Assembly (NCBI GenBank): GCA_003988855.1
Contig: QYAI01000013.1
Span: 62,001 to 126,000, forward strand
Length of the DNA stretch: 64,000 nt
From: Arachnopeziza araneosa
Taxonomy: Eukaryota; Ascomycota; Leotiomycetes; Helotiales; Arachnopezizaceae
Direction: 5' to 3'
Shown piece by piece: positions 42,259-54,329 of the stretch (the stretch's first letter is position 1; every line of letters begins with the position of its first letter). Position numbers and translations under genes: made by a program. Below the pieces are notes generated by a model that was given only the letters and a program-made list of their open reading frames with translations, made no database searches and was not told where the DNA came from.

Positions 42259-43794
42259 TTATTTCTTCCCTGGCAGTTTCAACCACTTCGGGATGCCCTT
42301 CGGTTTTCCACTACCTTCAGTTTCCTTGCTTTTCCCTTTATCGATAGTAGGAGCGCGATCCTCTTCTTTTGCCTCCTCTGCTGGAACCTCAGGAACCGGG
42401 ATTTCCTTCGCGCTCTCAACGTACTGCGGTTTAAGCACAGATCCCTTCCTCGCCTGGTCACTTGCACCATCATCCCAAGAGAAATTAACCACAATCCGAG
42501 TGTCAAATCCCAGATCTTGGATCAACTTCTGCTGGGTCTTGGGAACAACTCGAGGGCCCTTGTTTGAACTCCAACCCAGCCTAAATGGTTGACCTTCGGC
42601 AATTATCACACCTGCAACGAAAGTATACAAGTTTACTCCTGTCTCATCGGCCTTGAATGCCGCAACCATACTTGACTGGTCGGGGAAGCGAATTCTAACT
42701 GTGACTTCCTTTGCTTTTGTCAACTTCGCGGCCTTCTCTTGCTCCTGCTGTTCAATTTCAGCGTCGGATTGTAACCGCTTATTCTGTGAACTATTCTGTA
42801 ATCTCTGCTGGTGTAACTTGGCGTGTGCAATGGTCGGCTCGAAATCACTCTCATTCGATTCAATAGTAGCTGCTCTTGGTCGGGAGCTTGTTGGAGGAGA
42901 AAACACAGATACAGGACGCTGACCGGGACCAAGAACTTTTGATGAGCTTTCTCCAGCGGGACTTTGAGATGATGAGGTGGGCGGATGAGTCGCAGTTTGG
43001 CTTTCTGTAGGAGATGGCATGTCTACATCCTGGCCTGATGGAACATCAGGAAGGTTTGCAATAGCAGCTGAGACCGCGTCGACTGTTGATGCAGGAGCAG
43101 ATTCCTTTGGTGTGTCCTTCTCAGGGGCATCTTCCTTAAAGTATTGCCCGATTTCAGCCATAGCTTCCTCTAAAGGTTGATTCGTCTTCTTGAAATCAAG
43201 TCTGATCAAGCAGCTTCCACCATTGAAGCCAAACTGGGCCAGATTCTTTTGTAGATCCCCAAAGGTAGAGAGTTCTCGCCCTGCAACATTTAATGATGGC
43301 ATCTCGTAGAATATGCGTCCCGCCCCCGACGAGCCATTTGCGACTTCTGTAATGCCCCTAGCCGTAAAGTTAAGATTTACCCCTCCGCTGGATTCAAACT
43401 TTCGCAGTATAAGCCATAACGTTGTGTCGCTGGGAAACTTGTCCATCAACCGGCCGTTAGGAGCTGTAGAGGCCAATGAAGCTGGAAGTTGCAAGGCGAC
43501 TGAGATGGCTGTGGGAGTTCGAGAGGAGACAACAAGCTCTAGTTTCGCACCGGAAGATAGTCCGGTTTGGCGAAAGGTTCTAGAGAGGTCTATGGGCTTG
43601 TTGTTGTTCCTGACCTTTGTTAGAAACTCGGCGCAACATTGGTGCTTTGAAGCTTACTTGAGACCATAATTACTAGACTTGAGGTTGAATTTGGCACAAG
43701 CTTCTTCTAAAACATCTGTGAGATACTTTCCCGGCGTTACTTTGATCGTTGTTCTTCGAAAAGAAGTATCGATAACCACAACGTGCGAGGCCAT
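42259..43794 (-). CDS. UBX4: TUG/UBX-domain protein (Cdc48 cofactor, ASPSCR1/Ubx4 type)
   Basis: Adaptor of the Cdc48/p97 ATPase. Exons on the minus strand 43794-43658 and 43609-42259 (phase 2; acceptor GGTCAG); 495 residues. The N-terminal TUG ubiquitin-like domain reads MASHVVVIDTSFRRTTIKVT, YGLKNNNKPIDLSRTFRQTG and LSSGAKLELV across the intron. The middle is Ser/Pro-rich. The C-terminal UBX domain (about residues 350-440) shows VTVRIRFPDQSSMVAAFKAD, PFRLGWSSNKGPRVVPK and LIQDLGFDTRIVVNFSW; the canonical FPR turn is not obvious, as is common in this subfamily. Divergent from PUP3 with 563 bases between start codons. In yeast, Ubx4 helps Cdc48 act on ERAD and proteasome substrates, which makes the neighbour apt but may be coincidence. 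Confidence 0.92.
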
Positions 43795-44357
43795 GACTTC
43801 GGTACGTATTGGCGGGGTATTTGGAAATATCTCGCTATTCTAGGGATTATTTAGATAAGGGTATAAAGGGAGCTGCTTTATGAAGAAGTGATTTGGGGCT
43901 CTAGTGATTGTTTTCGATCCTCAGTTTCTTTGCGTTTCTCGAATATTTGTCAGGTCGATGCGGCGTGGCGGGGTGAAGGGAATTGATAATGTGCTTTCCT
44001 TTGAGGCAGATAAGGAGACCAAACTCGGACTTTAAAGAATTAGCGCCCAAGTCAATATTTGTAGAGAATGAAGAGAAGGCTCATTCATCAATGAACAACC
44101 TCTTGGTGTCAACAAGATAGTTGATGTTGATGAGTCCATCTGGTGCCTGACGGCAGAACCTCGGCGATGGTGATTGGCCAAAGCTCGCAGCCTTGAGCTC
44201 GACGCGCAGGCCGTGTCTACCTGCATAAGACTTCCAAAATATCAAACAGCCTCAACCTTTGACGAAGACCACATCGCGAAGCTCTCTCAGACTGTAGAGA
44301 GTTGATATCACTTCCCATTCCAATTCTTCGCCTGCTCTCCAATCAACGATTGTCAGA
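43795..44357. promoter_or_regulatory. Shared upstream region of UBX4 and PUP3
   Basis: 563 bases between two divergent start codons. I looked for the yeast-type proteasome control element GGTGGCAAA and did not find an exact copy. Confidence 0.5.
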
Positions 44358-45142
44358 ATGGTAATAATCCCTTCTCCATTCCCCGTAACAGACAACTAGC
44401 TAATCATCATAACCTCTAGAGCTCTCCCTTCGCAATCAGTACGCCAATCTTCCCCATCTAACATATAACTCTAATTCTTTCTTCTTTAGACGGCGGTGCC
44501 TGCGTAGCCATGGTCGGCAAAGACTGTGTAGCCATAGCCTGCGATCTCCGACTCGGTCTCCAAGCCCTCACCGTCTCCAACAACTTCCCCAAGATATTCT
44601 CCTATGGCGACGTATACCTGGGTCTGACCGGCCTCGCCACGGATGTGTCTACCGTCAGCGATCTTTTCCGCTACAAAGTCAACATGTACCGACTCCGCGA
44701 GGAGCGCAACATCTCTCCGTCCACGATGGCGAACCTAGTGTCCAGCAGTCTGTACGAGAAACGCTTTGGACCGTACTTTGTCTCTCCGGTGGTGGCAGGC
44801 CTTGATCCAAAGACAGGGAAGCCATTTATCTGTGGTTTTGATAGTATTGGATGCATTGACTTTGCGAAGGATTTCATCGTGAGCGGGACGGCGAGTGATC
44901 AATTGTTTGGAACTTGCGAAGGCCTCTGGGAACCGGACTTGGTACGTTCCAGATTCTGTCTTGGATTAATTGAAGATCTACTAATGAGGTGATAACAGGA
45001 GCCAGAAGATCTCTTCGAGACCATTTCCCAGGCGCTACTAAATGCGGTTGACAGAGATGCGTTGTCAGGTTGGGGAGCACACGTTTACATCATCGAGAAA
45101 GATAAGGTTACCAAGAGGTTATTGAAGGGTAGACAGGATTAA
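44358..45142 (+). CDS. PUP3: 20S proteasome subunit beta-3
   Basis: Non-catalytic beta-ring subunit of the 20S proteasome. Four exons: 44358-44360 (only the ATG), 44420-44438 (19 nt), 44490-44941, 44999-45142; 205 residues, the same length as yeast Pup3. Spliced, the N-terminus is MSSPFAINGGACVAMVGKDC, which fits the family only if the tiny exons are used. Further motifs: VAIACDLRLGLQALTVSNNF, YLGLTGLATDV, GPYFVSPVVAGLDP, ICGFDSIGCIDFAKDFIVSG and LLNAVDRDALSGWGAHVYII. No propeptide Gly-Thr cleavage site precedes the fold, consistent with an inactive beta-3. Simple ORF callers would start inside exon 3 and lose the N-terminus. Confidence 0.95.
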
Positions 45143-45506
45143 ATTGTTAAACGGGAAGCGTTCAGGACGAAGCTGCGGGATATCCAGATGACTCGCTCGT
45201 CTTATGTATACTAGAGACATGGCATTAGAGCTAAGAAAAGCAGATGATCATGGATGGTAAGCTAGGTGGCCTTAGACTTGAACTGTTTTGCAGGCTGAAA
45301 ACTACGGTGCACTTTTAAGATCTTTGACTCAAGGCCCCTTGAGTATCATAGGATGGCTAATAGGTTAGCTAATTTGAAAATCTGAGCCTTAGTACTTACA
45401 AGCCGGGAAGCACGTGAAAAATCTCTTTCGCGAATATGATGCATTTATTTGGTTCTATATCTACGTTCTATTGTTTTACAGCTTTACTATGTATTTCTAC
45501 CACCAT
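45143..45506. other. Convergent 3' flanks
   Basis: 3' regions of PUP3 and the calcium pump; nothing else seen. Confidence 0.5.
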
Positions 45507-48500
45507 CTACTCTTTCTTTGCCCTTGGTTCAAGGATTGACGTTGTCTGAATGAAGAACTGCCTTTCAATAGCTTTGAGCACCTCATCAATAAGTCTAGAA
45601 AAATCATTAGTATTACATCATGGGATCAGGTCAAGATTCACTTACATGACGGGGGCGCTAATCAGCAACACCGCTTGCCATTCCGCCCAGTTCAATGGTA
45701 GGATAGAAAATAGGGTTTGTAAAACAGGTGTATAGAGCAGAGCAAAGTGCAGCGCCATTGACAAGGCAATAGCATACACCAGCATCATATTCTCCCACAG
45801 TGGAAGAGTCAGTAGTGACTCGCTTGAAGAGAGGGCATTCATAGCGTTAAACATCTCAATGACCACCAAAATCGATAAGGAGACTGTGGAAGCGGACTTG
45901 GCCATATCATCCGAGAACATCTGGCAGCCGATCTCGGAAAATTGAGACGAACAGCGGTGGAAGTGAGATAGTTGCCAAAAAGTGATTTGCGGCCCTTCGC
46001 TGTAGAACATGAACCACCAAGCGTACCCAGCAACAGTGGCAAGGCCAACATAAGTACCGATGACCATGTAACGGAAGAAGAGCCAACCACCGATAAGGCG
46101 CTCATCGCGACCTCTTGGTGGTCGTCTCATGATATCATGATCAGGAGGGTTGAAAGATAGGGCTGTAGCGGGCAAACCGTCGGTAACCAAGTTGACCCAG
46201 AGAAGCTGAACAGGGATCAGGGCTTCTGGCATGCCAACAGCAGCAGTTAGGAAAATTGAGACAACCTCACCAATGTTGGAAGAAATTAGGTATCGGATGA
46301 ATTGCTGGGTATTGTTGTAGATTGAACGACCTTCTTCGATGGCGACTTCAATCGTGGCAAAGTTATCATCAGCAAGGACCATATCAGCTGCCAGCTTTGA
46401 TACATCAGTTCCAGAACCCATAGCAACACCAATATCAGCCTTCTTGAGCGCCGGGGCATCATTGACTCCATCTCCAGTCATAGCCACAACTTCTCCAGCA
46501 GATTGTAGGAGATCAACAAGTTTGGATTTGTGACTTGGCTCAACTCGAGAGAATAAAGATGCTCTCTTTACGGCCTCGAGTTGCTCGGCTTCACTGAGAT
46601 TATCAAATTCTCGTCCAGTGTAGCTTTTGCCTTTCAAGCTTTCGTACTCGCTAAACACTCCAATTTGACGACAGATGGTTTCGGCTGTGTTGCGGTTGTC
46701 ACCAGTGATGACAATAACTCTAATTCCAGCTTCTTTGCACTTTCTAATTGAACCGGCGACTTCGGGGCGTGGAGGATCAAGCATTCCAACGAGACCAAGT
46801 AGCGTAAGATTTTGCTCCAGTTGAGAATATTCCTGAGTGGTTTTGGCAGTTTTCAAGAGCGGATTTGAAGCCACGTTTTCGAGACTTGCAAGAGCAATGA
46901 CACGCAAGCCTCTATTTCCGTAGTCAACAACTTCTCTCAATAAGAGCTCAGAAAGGCTTTTAGACATAGGAACTCTCTTGCCCCTTGCGCCAACAAGCAC
47001 TTGATTGCAGCGGTCGATGATAGTCTCTGGTGCGCCTTTAACCAAAAGCTTCTGATCCTTCTTGTTTCCAACAAGAACAGACATGCTCTTCCTGTCTCTG
47101 GAAAATTCATAAGTGGCGAGGCGTGGAGATCTTTTCTCATACCATGAACTCGCAAGGTGAAGAGAATCTTGGGCTGCAACCCCGGCTCTTGCCTGGTTCT
47201 GAGCAGAGTCCTGGGTTCCGATTTTCTCAACAAGAGCTCGTAGTGCACCTTCGGTGGGCTCGCCAACATTAGAGTATGTTCCAGTTTTTGGATCAAAAGC
47301 AAGCTGAGCATCATTACAGAGTGCAGCCACTTCAGCTATCTGGAAGACTGTGTTTGATTTTGCCGCAACATCTTGAATAACTGAGCCTTGGGATTTGATG
47401 CTTCCTTGAGGAGCAAAAGTTGTGCCTTCAATGTCCAACTCTTCCAAGTCATTTCCAGCTTCATTGATGTAAACTATCTTGTTTACACTCATTTGATTGG
47501 TAGTCAGAGTGCCGGTCTTATCTGAACAGATAACGCTGCAGCTCCCTAGAGTCTCTACAGATGGCAGGCTTCGAACGACAGCGTTTTTCGCAGCCATCCT
47601 CCGAGTTCCGAGAGCTAGACATGTTGTTATCACAACAGCTAATCCCTCAGGAATAGCTGCAACACCAAGAGAAACGGCGATTTTCAGATAATAAATGGCT
47701 CCCTTTGCCCAACTTCCATGGGTTGGATCATTGAAATGGGGTACGTTTATAAGCCACACAACAATGCAGATAACTGAAATGACTTTGGCCAAAGTATCAC
47801 CAAAATCATTAAGCTTTTGTTTAAGAGGCGTGGGTTCCGAAATCTGCGCTGTAATGCTTTCATGGATATCTCCAATGGCAGTAGATGATCCAGTAAGAAC
47901 TACAATTGCGGTGGCATGTCCAGTAACCACAGTTGTCCCTGAGAATAGGATATTGACTTGATCTTGTTTGACTGCTTTCAAATCTCCCACGACAATAGTG
48001 TCTTTTCCAACACTTTCACTCTCTCCCGTAAGAATAGCTTGATCCACAGCAAAGCTATTGCTTTGAATTTCGAGGACTCTGCAGTCTGCAGGAATTCTGT
48101 CTCCAACGGCTATTGAAATTATGTCCCCAGGAACCAAGTCCTCTGCTCGAACTTTTGTAACTCGACCACCTCGAATAGCCTTAGCTTCGTTCGCAGAGTA
48201 TTCTTGAAGTGCAGCGATGGCCTTTTCTGCGCTGCTCTCTTGCGAAACACCCACAACGGCATTCAGAATTAGAATAGTGAGAATCTAGTGAAAGTTAGAT
48301 TAATTGACACTTACTTCAGGAGGGGAAACTTACAACTGCAGGATCAACAAATGCTGTCCATCCACCATCTTCTTCGAATAGAGCCAACACAAAGGAGATT
48401 GCGGCAGATCCGAGAAGTATTATAACAAGCTGATCCTTGAACTGCTCGAGAATTAATTCCCATAATGGTGTAGGTGGATCCTCTGGAATGGCTATGGAAT

Positions 48501-48671
48501 AATTAGCTTTTGCTGCACTCTGCGTGGCGCAGTGCAAGAGAATTTTAGCATACAGTTTGGTCCGTATTCATCTCTGGAGGCTTTAACTTGCGACTCCGTC
48601 AGCCCCTGCGCTGCAGACACGGAGAAGCTATTCAGAACCTCTGTAGTAGATTTGGTGTATGCGTTCTCCAT
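45507..48671 (-). CDS. nca-1: SERCA-type calcium-transporting P-type ATPase
   Basis: Pumps Ca2+ into the ER or related stores (P-type IIA; Neurospora NCA-1 type). Exons on the minus strand: 48671-48554, 48491-48334, 48284-45646, 45594-45507; 1000 residues, the normal size. The N-terminus reads MENAYTKSTTEVLNSFSVSA, then PTPLWELILEQFKDQLV. Cycle motifs: LTGES (actuator), CSDKTGTLTT with the phosphorylated Asp near residue 345, KGAPE, DPPRPEV and MTGDGVNDAPALKKADIG. The Ca2+ ligands of both sites are present: AAIPEGLAVV (M4), SSNIGEV (M5), LLWVNLVTDGLPATAL (M6) and IEMFNAMNALSS (M8), so it should carry two ions like SERCA, not one like PMR1. The last exon supplies only 29 codons including stop, ending in KAIERQFFIQTTS and a short basic tail. 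Confidence 0.96.
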
Positions 48672-50287
48672 GTTTTCAATTCTTGCAAGAATCTACGGGT
48701 TGTGGCGGGGAGTAAACCGTTTCGAGGCCACCTATTTATTTCCGGCAGTGCATGCAAGGCGAAATTCTTGCGCAGATTGTGGCAAGAGTATATGTGTTCA
48801 GAAGACGGTCTGAAAGGACAGGAAGATCAAAGGAAAGATTTTGATCGTGAAGGGTTTGCTTGGTAAGTTCTTCCAACGGAACTTGCAGAGTGTCCTCAAG
48901 GACCTAGCTAGCCTCGCCGCTAAGAGCCACGTGTAGTGATTGGCGCACCCCGCAGAACGGTCGAAAAGGAAGGTGGGATGTCATGATTCAATTTAGTTCA
49001 AGTAGGTAAGACATGTTTTGGCTGCAGTCAACTACAAAAAATGCCAACGTCAATTTTGAGCCGCAGAATTTCCCTGGCTGCATTTGGATAACCTGTTGAT
49101 AACCCTGGATTGCGATATCAACTCCATGCGGCACCTCCACACAATCGCCAGACCAGACAAGAAGATGTCGCTTCAGCTGAAACCAAGAGGTTAATTCTCC
49201 GGACCCTTCGACGGCAAATAATCTACTTCGATACTGCACGCGAACCGAGCCAGGTTTGGTTGCAGACGTTAAAGGTCTTATATACTTGGTGCTAGGATGG
49301 GGGCTTGCTCCGTTGGGCAGTCAATAGTACAGTGCCTCTGTCGGGCATGGGGATGGGCCACCACTATGACGAGAGGCACGAGGCTGATACGATGCAGGTA
49401 TCAAGGAAAGCCATGCGTTCATCAGGCATCTGTTGACAGTCCTGGAAATTCGCGATCCGTTCAGCACTCAAGGAACACCACCACTGACAACTCAGCCCCA
49501 GTGGTGAGGAATCAGCCTCTCGGGCATTTGCTTTGGCCTCAGCGGATGTTCATGATCCCTTCCCTGCTTGTTGTTGGGCAGAATAGTTTGCATGTGCCTT
49601 CATTGGCCAGCCAGTGAGGTCTGCCAACACATGTCAGCCAAACAACGATCCTTGCTTAAGGCAAGGCAGAAACCGTCAGTAGATGACGATAAGGTCAGTG
49701 GTCGCTGTGGTGCTATGCTTGACCATTCAGCACTTTCCCTGCCACAAACAGACGGATCAACATCAATAATGAAGGAGGGCAAGAAACAAGGCTTTGGGTC
49801 ATATGATGCTCGAATTGCTACCATAAGTGATGGGTGCTATGCCTCTCCCAGGCACAAAATTCATGCTTTACATCCTTGGGGGCCTTTGGAGCCGTTGCTT
49901 GGAAGAACTTCTCTCCACTTCCATGAAATCCTTAACGAATAAGCACGTGATGGGTCAGGCAGCCTCTTTCAAAGGTTTGAGGGATTTAGATAGTGATGAC
50001 CCAACTTGGGCAAAATAAAGATCAAAAGGCATTTGCTGCCATAGTTGTACTACGTATTCTTTACAAGCATAGGTACCTGAATTGCTGTGAGCGTCCTGTC
50101 TCTGCTATTAAGCCTCGAAAATTAGGCGAGCCAAAATACGCTAGGAATCACCAGAGGACCGTAACAACGGACCTTCAACAAATACAGACCGATCATCTTG
50201 CTTTCTCCAAAACAACAAACCTCCATCAACCTTTAATCTTCCCATCTTCTTTCCAAACATTCTACAACTACAGAAACACCTACGACA
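48672..50287. other. Divergent upstream region of the calcium pump and 14-3-3 genes
   Basis: 1.6 kb without a supportable gene; open frames at 49297-49942 have no domain and no splice-site support. The last 130 bases are CT- and A-rich, as expected for the 14-3-3 leader. Confidence 0.45.
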
Positions 50288-51434
50288 ATGACTACCGAAG
50301 TAAGCCTTCTGCGTTTTCGCCCTTTCCAAGTTTGGTAGCATGGCGGGGAAGCCCATCCCAACCTACACCCTCAACCTCGACCCTCAGTCTTGTAGCATCA
50401 TATGGATCTTTACTAACATGATTCAGCGTGAAAATAAGACCTTCCTCGCGAGGCTCTGCGAGCAGGCAGAGCGATATGACGAGATGGTTGGTTACATGAA
50501 GGAGGTCGCAAAGGTCAAGACTCACCCCCCTTCCGGATCGCGTCTTTGCGATTTATTTGCTAATTTTTAAGTAGCTGGGTGGAGAACTCACTGTTGATGA
50601 GAGAAACCTGTTGTCTGTTGCCTACAAGAATGTTGTCGGAACCCGTCGTGCTTCTTGGCGCATCATCTCGTCAATCGAACAGAAAGAAGAGTCAAAGGGT
50701 ACCGACAAGCATGTTTCGACCATCCGTGATTACCGTCAAAAGATTGAAACCGAGCTTGAGAAGGTCTGCCAGGATGTCCTCAATGTCTTGGATGAGTCTT
50801 TGATCCCCAAGGCCGAGTCCGGAGAGTCCAAGGTTTTCTACCACAAGATGTACGTGCAATCGCTTGCAAGTTGGCGTTAAATGACGCAACTAATTTGTCT
50901 TCGGTCTATAGGAAGGGCGACTACCACCGTTATTTGGCTGAGTTTGCTTCCGGTGAGAAGCGCAAGGTTGCTGCTACTGCCGCTCACGAGGCCTACAAGG
51001 TATGTGGTTATGAAGCAAATCTCTATCCACCTGCTAAATTTTTGATATAGAATGCCACTGATGTCGCCCAAACCGAACTGACCCCAACCCACCCCATCCG
51101 TCTTGGCTTGGCCCTCAACTTCTCCGTCTTCTACTACGAAATCCTAAACTCCCCAGACCGTGCATGCCACCTTGCCAAGCAAGCCTTCGATGATGCTATC
51201 GCTGAATTGGATTCTCTATCCGAGGAGTCCTACCGTGACAGCACCCTCATCATGCAACTCCTCCGCGACAACCTTACGCTTTGGACTTCTTCGGATAGTG
51301 GTGAGGCTGAGGCTGGAACATCTGCTGCTGCTGCCGAACCACCCAAGGAGGCGGAGAAGGTTGCTGAGGCAGAGACGACCGAGGCTGCCGAACCTAAGAC
51401 TGAAGCTGCACCTGCACCTGCAACGGAATCCTAG
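50288..51434 (+). CDS. BMH1: 14-3-3 protein
   Basis: Phosphoserine/phosphothreonine-binding dimeric adaptor of the cytosol and nucleus. Five exons: 50288-50299 (12 nt, MTTE), 50427-50513, 50575-50849, 50912-50999, 51051-51434; 281 residues. Family motifs: RENKTFLARLCEQAERYDEM, VDERNLLSVAYKNVVGTRRA (signature 1), WRIISSIEQKEE, KVFYHKMKGDYHRYLAEFAS, and YYEILNSPDRACHLAKQAFD with IMQLLRDNLTLWTSS (signature 2). The phosphopeptide-binding Lys, Arg, Arg and Tyr residues fall in these motifs. The tail after LWTSS is about 45 residues long and rich in Ala/Glu/Pro, longer than in animal proteins. The 12-nt first exon and 127-nt first intron are typical for fungal 14-3-3 genes. Confidence 0.97.
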
Positions 51435-53241
51435 ATTTTGATCTCTTGAATCTCCTCGTCTCGGTTTCATATGCTTCTCTTGATCTTGCTGGAGTGGCTG
51501 GGATACCTGGCTTTGCTGGTTGGGTGATTGTAGCATGGGTAGGGGATGGCAGTTGATATGAAAAGCAGAACGAGGGTTAACACTGCGAATTCGATTGTGA
51601 TTTGCGAATACACCATCCTGCGAAATTATGATCATGTTTTCTTTTTCTGGTCGCGATCTTTCCTTTGCTGCGGTGTTCTTCCCATATCTGGGCGTGTTTT
51701 GCAGATGAAGCTTTACATAGCTTCTGATGCGGGCGTGTCTTTGATGATACAGGAATGCATTTTCTTCACAAAGAGTCTCAACGGCACATGGTTTAGGAAG
51801 GAGATTCTGTCAAAGGGTTACTACTATTCTCTCACCTATTTGCAATGGGCAGTCACGTTGTTAGTTTCTTATGGGAAGCGTATGAACTAGATAAGGTATC
51901 CGCGCGGCTTTCTTACATTCCACTTGCGTTGTCATAGCGAACTGCCTGGTGTCTTTAAAGCCTTGTTGGTTGCTCTCGGGTGACTAGCTAGGATCAATAA
52001 ATTACTCCACAACACTCCAAGCTTTGATGCCAATATAATTCGTCTGTGCATGACAGATTTCTAGAGGATTATCAATAACTATAGATCTGTAGAGGTTGAA
52101 GTACGAAGATTTACTAATCAATAATCTAACTGCAGCTGATAGAGCTTATTAAGATCTTAATATCATTCGACAGACAAGACCGACAGTCTCATTCTAGATA
52201 TGTTCAGCTGTTTAACTTCAACTACGAGACGATAGCCTTACATGATTTTACACCCTAACTTCAACAACAAAAGCTTGTCCTTCCTGTTCTCGTTTCCTTG
52301 TCTTCCCTCAACCTGCGGTAATAATGGAACCAGAAAATTTCAGAAAGAGACACTCACAGCCTGATAGCAGGGCTAGGCATCACACTCCCTTCCTTTCTTC
52401 CAGTCCTAAGTCGGAAATTGACTCTCATTTGAGACACTCTCAGGCCTTAGACATCCCTTCTGTTTCATAGTTTTCGAAGCTCATAGTATTTCGAAGCTAC
52501 TCCTTCTAAGAAGGTTGAGATGGCACGTCTAAAAGTTTACCATCGGGTTGGTGCAGAGAGTTCCGTTAGGCTATTGAAGCTATAGTATCATGATAGATTA
52601 GCCTTTTCTCGCAAAGAAATGACTTTCCCTCATTTCGCAATGAATTTAAGTCATGGATGTTGGAGATCTGTTGTTTGCGTCAGAGAGAGGAGGTTGAAGG
52701 CGATCGAAGGATACGAGCATTAAAGTGGGGTTGTCCAAAGGGGTCTAAACAGTGAAGAATTGATAGGTCAGGAGAAGAGATGGAGCGCAGTTGGACTTTG
52801 GTTTGTTGCTTTTTCAAATAGGATTAATGTATGGGTGCAGCATTAATAAAAATCTAGCAGGGTTTGAACCAGGAAATAGCTGCTACTTGTTGCCATGTCA
52901 ACCTTACCCTTAAATGCAGACTGGTCAGTCATGCATTGATTGAAATACTAAATCCTGTAAGCACTCTCTTGTACTTCGTGCTTTGTTCATCTTTATAAAG
53001 TGTGAGGAATACCTGCATTCGCCCGTGTATAACTAAAGAAAACGAAAAAAATAGCCTATCAGATCTTCACAGCGGAAGTGGAGTGGGAAAACTTTGGAAT
53101 AGTTCAAGGACCTGTCCGTTTGATTGCTTCAAGGTATTTAAAGGAGGAAGGACGTTATTTCCTCAAGCTGAGAGTCAAGATATATCTACACATGTAGAAC
53201 TCTTCTCAAAATCATTTCACATCAACCAAAAAGCGGGCAAT
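51435..53241. other. Intergenic, 1.8 kb, AT-rich
   Basis: No supportable gene. The frame of the following NF-YA-like gene is open back to about 53000 but has no ATG there. A GGTTCAAACC sequence near 52862 (minus strand) resembles a tRNA B box, but the flanks do not pair as a T stem. Confidence 0.45.
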
Positions 53242-53667
53242 ATGATTCCCCAAAAAGAGCTCAGCAGCCACCTTCCTCCTGAGCATACCACGATGAAAGC
53301 ACTGGAAGAGCAATTCCATACATTCTCTTTGTCAATGCAGACAAGGGACAGCAAAAACGATCCAGAAAGCCAATTAGCACCAAATACTGCTTCTCAATCC
53401 ATGAAAGATAACAACCAAGCCAAGAAAAACCAATCCCACTTGAGTCTTCTCAACCACAAGCAATATCGTCGGATCCTCAAGCGCCGGGCTACGAGGAGAC
53501 TGTTGGAGGCAAAGCCAGAATGGAATCTTTCTAACAGCTCATCATGGCCTGAGTTCCAGCAGCTTGAGAAAGAACAAGAAAATGCGAGTGGGAATATGGA
53601 TAGCAGAGGTTTAAGTCAAGCTGAAATTCGAAAGAAGACTAGTTTGGAGGGAGAGTCGGAATTTTGA
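53242..53667 (+). CDS. Truncated NF-YA/Hap2-like protein lacking the DNA-binding half
   Basis: 141 residues from the first in-frame ATG. Residues 67-90 read LSLLNHKQYRRILKRRATRR then LLEAK, which fits the A1 helix of the CCAAT-binding factor subunit NF-YA/Hap2 (consensus VNAKQYxRILKRRxARxxLE). In real Hap2 this helix binds the NF-YB/NF-YC dimer and is followed by a linker and the DNA-contacting A2 segment (consensus with RHxHAMRRPRG). Here the sequence continues with PEWNLSNSSSWPEFQQLEKE and shows no A2 in any nearby frame that I could find. The N-terminal part is Gln/Ser-rich. It could be an active competitor that titrates NF-YB/YC, or a decayed paralog. Start and exon structure are less certain than the motif. 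Confidence 0.6.
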   Translation: MIPQKELSSHLPPEHTTMKALEEQFHTFSLSMQTRDSKNDPESQLAPNTASQSMKDNNQAKKNQSHLSLLNHKQYRRILKRRATRRLLEAKPEWNLSNSSSWPEFQQLEKEQENASGNMDSRGLSQAEIRKKTSLEGESEF

Positions 53668-54329
53668 AGGAAACAGCTGGATTGAGAGACTGCTGTAAAT
53701 GCATCTGAACTTCGGAGGTGGTTGTCATGTCTTACGAGACTAGTACAACAAACTCCTCGAAAGCGCTTCATGGGCTGACTTCAGCCAACATTGCGTCTCG
53801 CATATCTGAACCAAGTGAACCCCAGACTCAGTCTTCCGTGGGAAATAGGTACATCAGCTTTGTTTCTTTGTACATTTTTCATCCTGTAGATCTTCTGATT
53901 GTCTGCTTCATGGTCTGCTGAGTCTAGAGTGAGGATGGCTAAATGTTGAGATAGAATAATGAGGCTTCAGAATTGGTCTTATTGAAATCATGCTCCGTAA
54001 GAGCGTTCATTCTCTTCCTATTAATTTGATACTTTGTATCGTTCATCACCAGCCTTAATGTAAAGCGAGGATCAAACTCTTCAAGTTGAGATTATATATC
54101 CACGGGACCGTGCTAACCTTGTTTAGTGTGGCGCCTCGTTTAGATGAGGCTGAATTTGGCCTCCTTCCATCTTTCGCGCTTCTCCCTTCTACCCACGCTT
54201 CGTAACTTCGTCATCTTTATCGTGTCACGTCACGATTCTTGTGGATACCTTGTTGTTGAAGATCGATCCGAGGAACTTCCCTAAGACTTCTTAATCCTTC
54301 GCTTCTCGTTCAACGCTATTTCTGTGAAG
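53668..54329. other. Intergenic, NF-YA-like gene to PRP39
   Basis: No gene. A short open frame at 53718-53921 has no recognisable feature. Confidence 0.45.

Noticed and set aside
49297..49942. Overlapping open frames between the calcium pump and 14-3-3 genes
   Set aside because: No domain, no good start, no consistent splice sites.
52850..52885. B-box-like GGTTCAAACC, possible tRNA
   Set aside because: The flanking bases do not form a T stem and no A box or acceptor stem is found.
53718..53921. Possible second exon of the NF-YA-like gene carrying the DNA-binding part
   Set aside because: No RHxHAMRR-like sequence in this or neighbouring frames.
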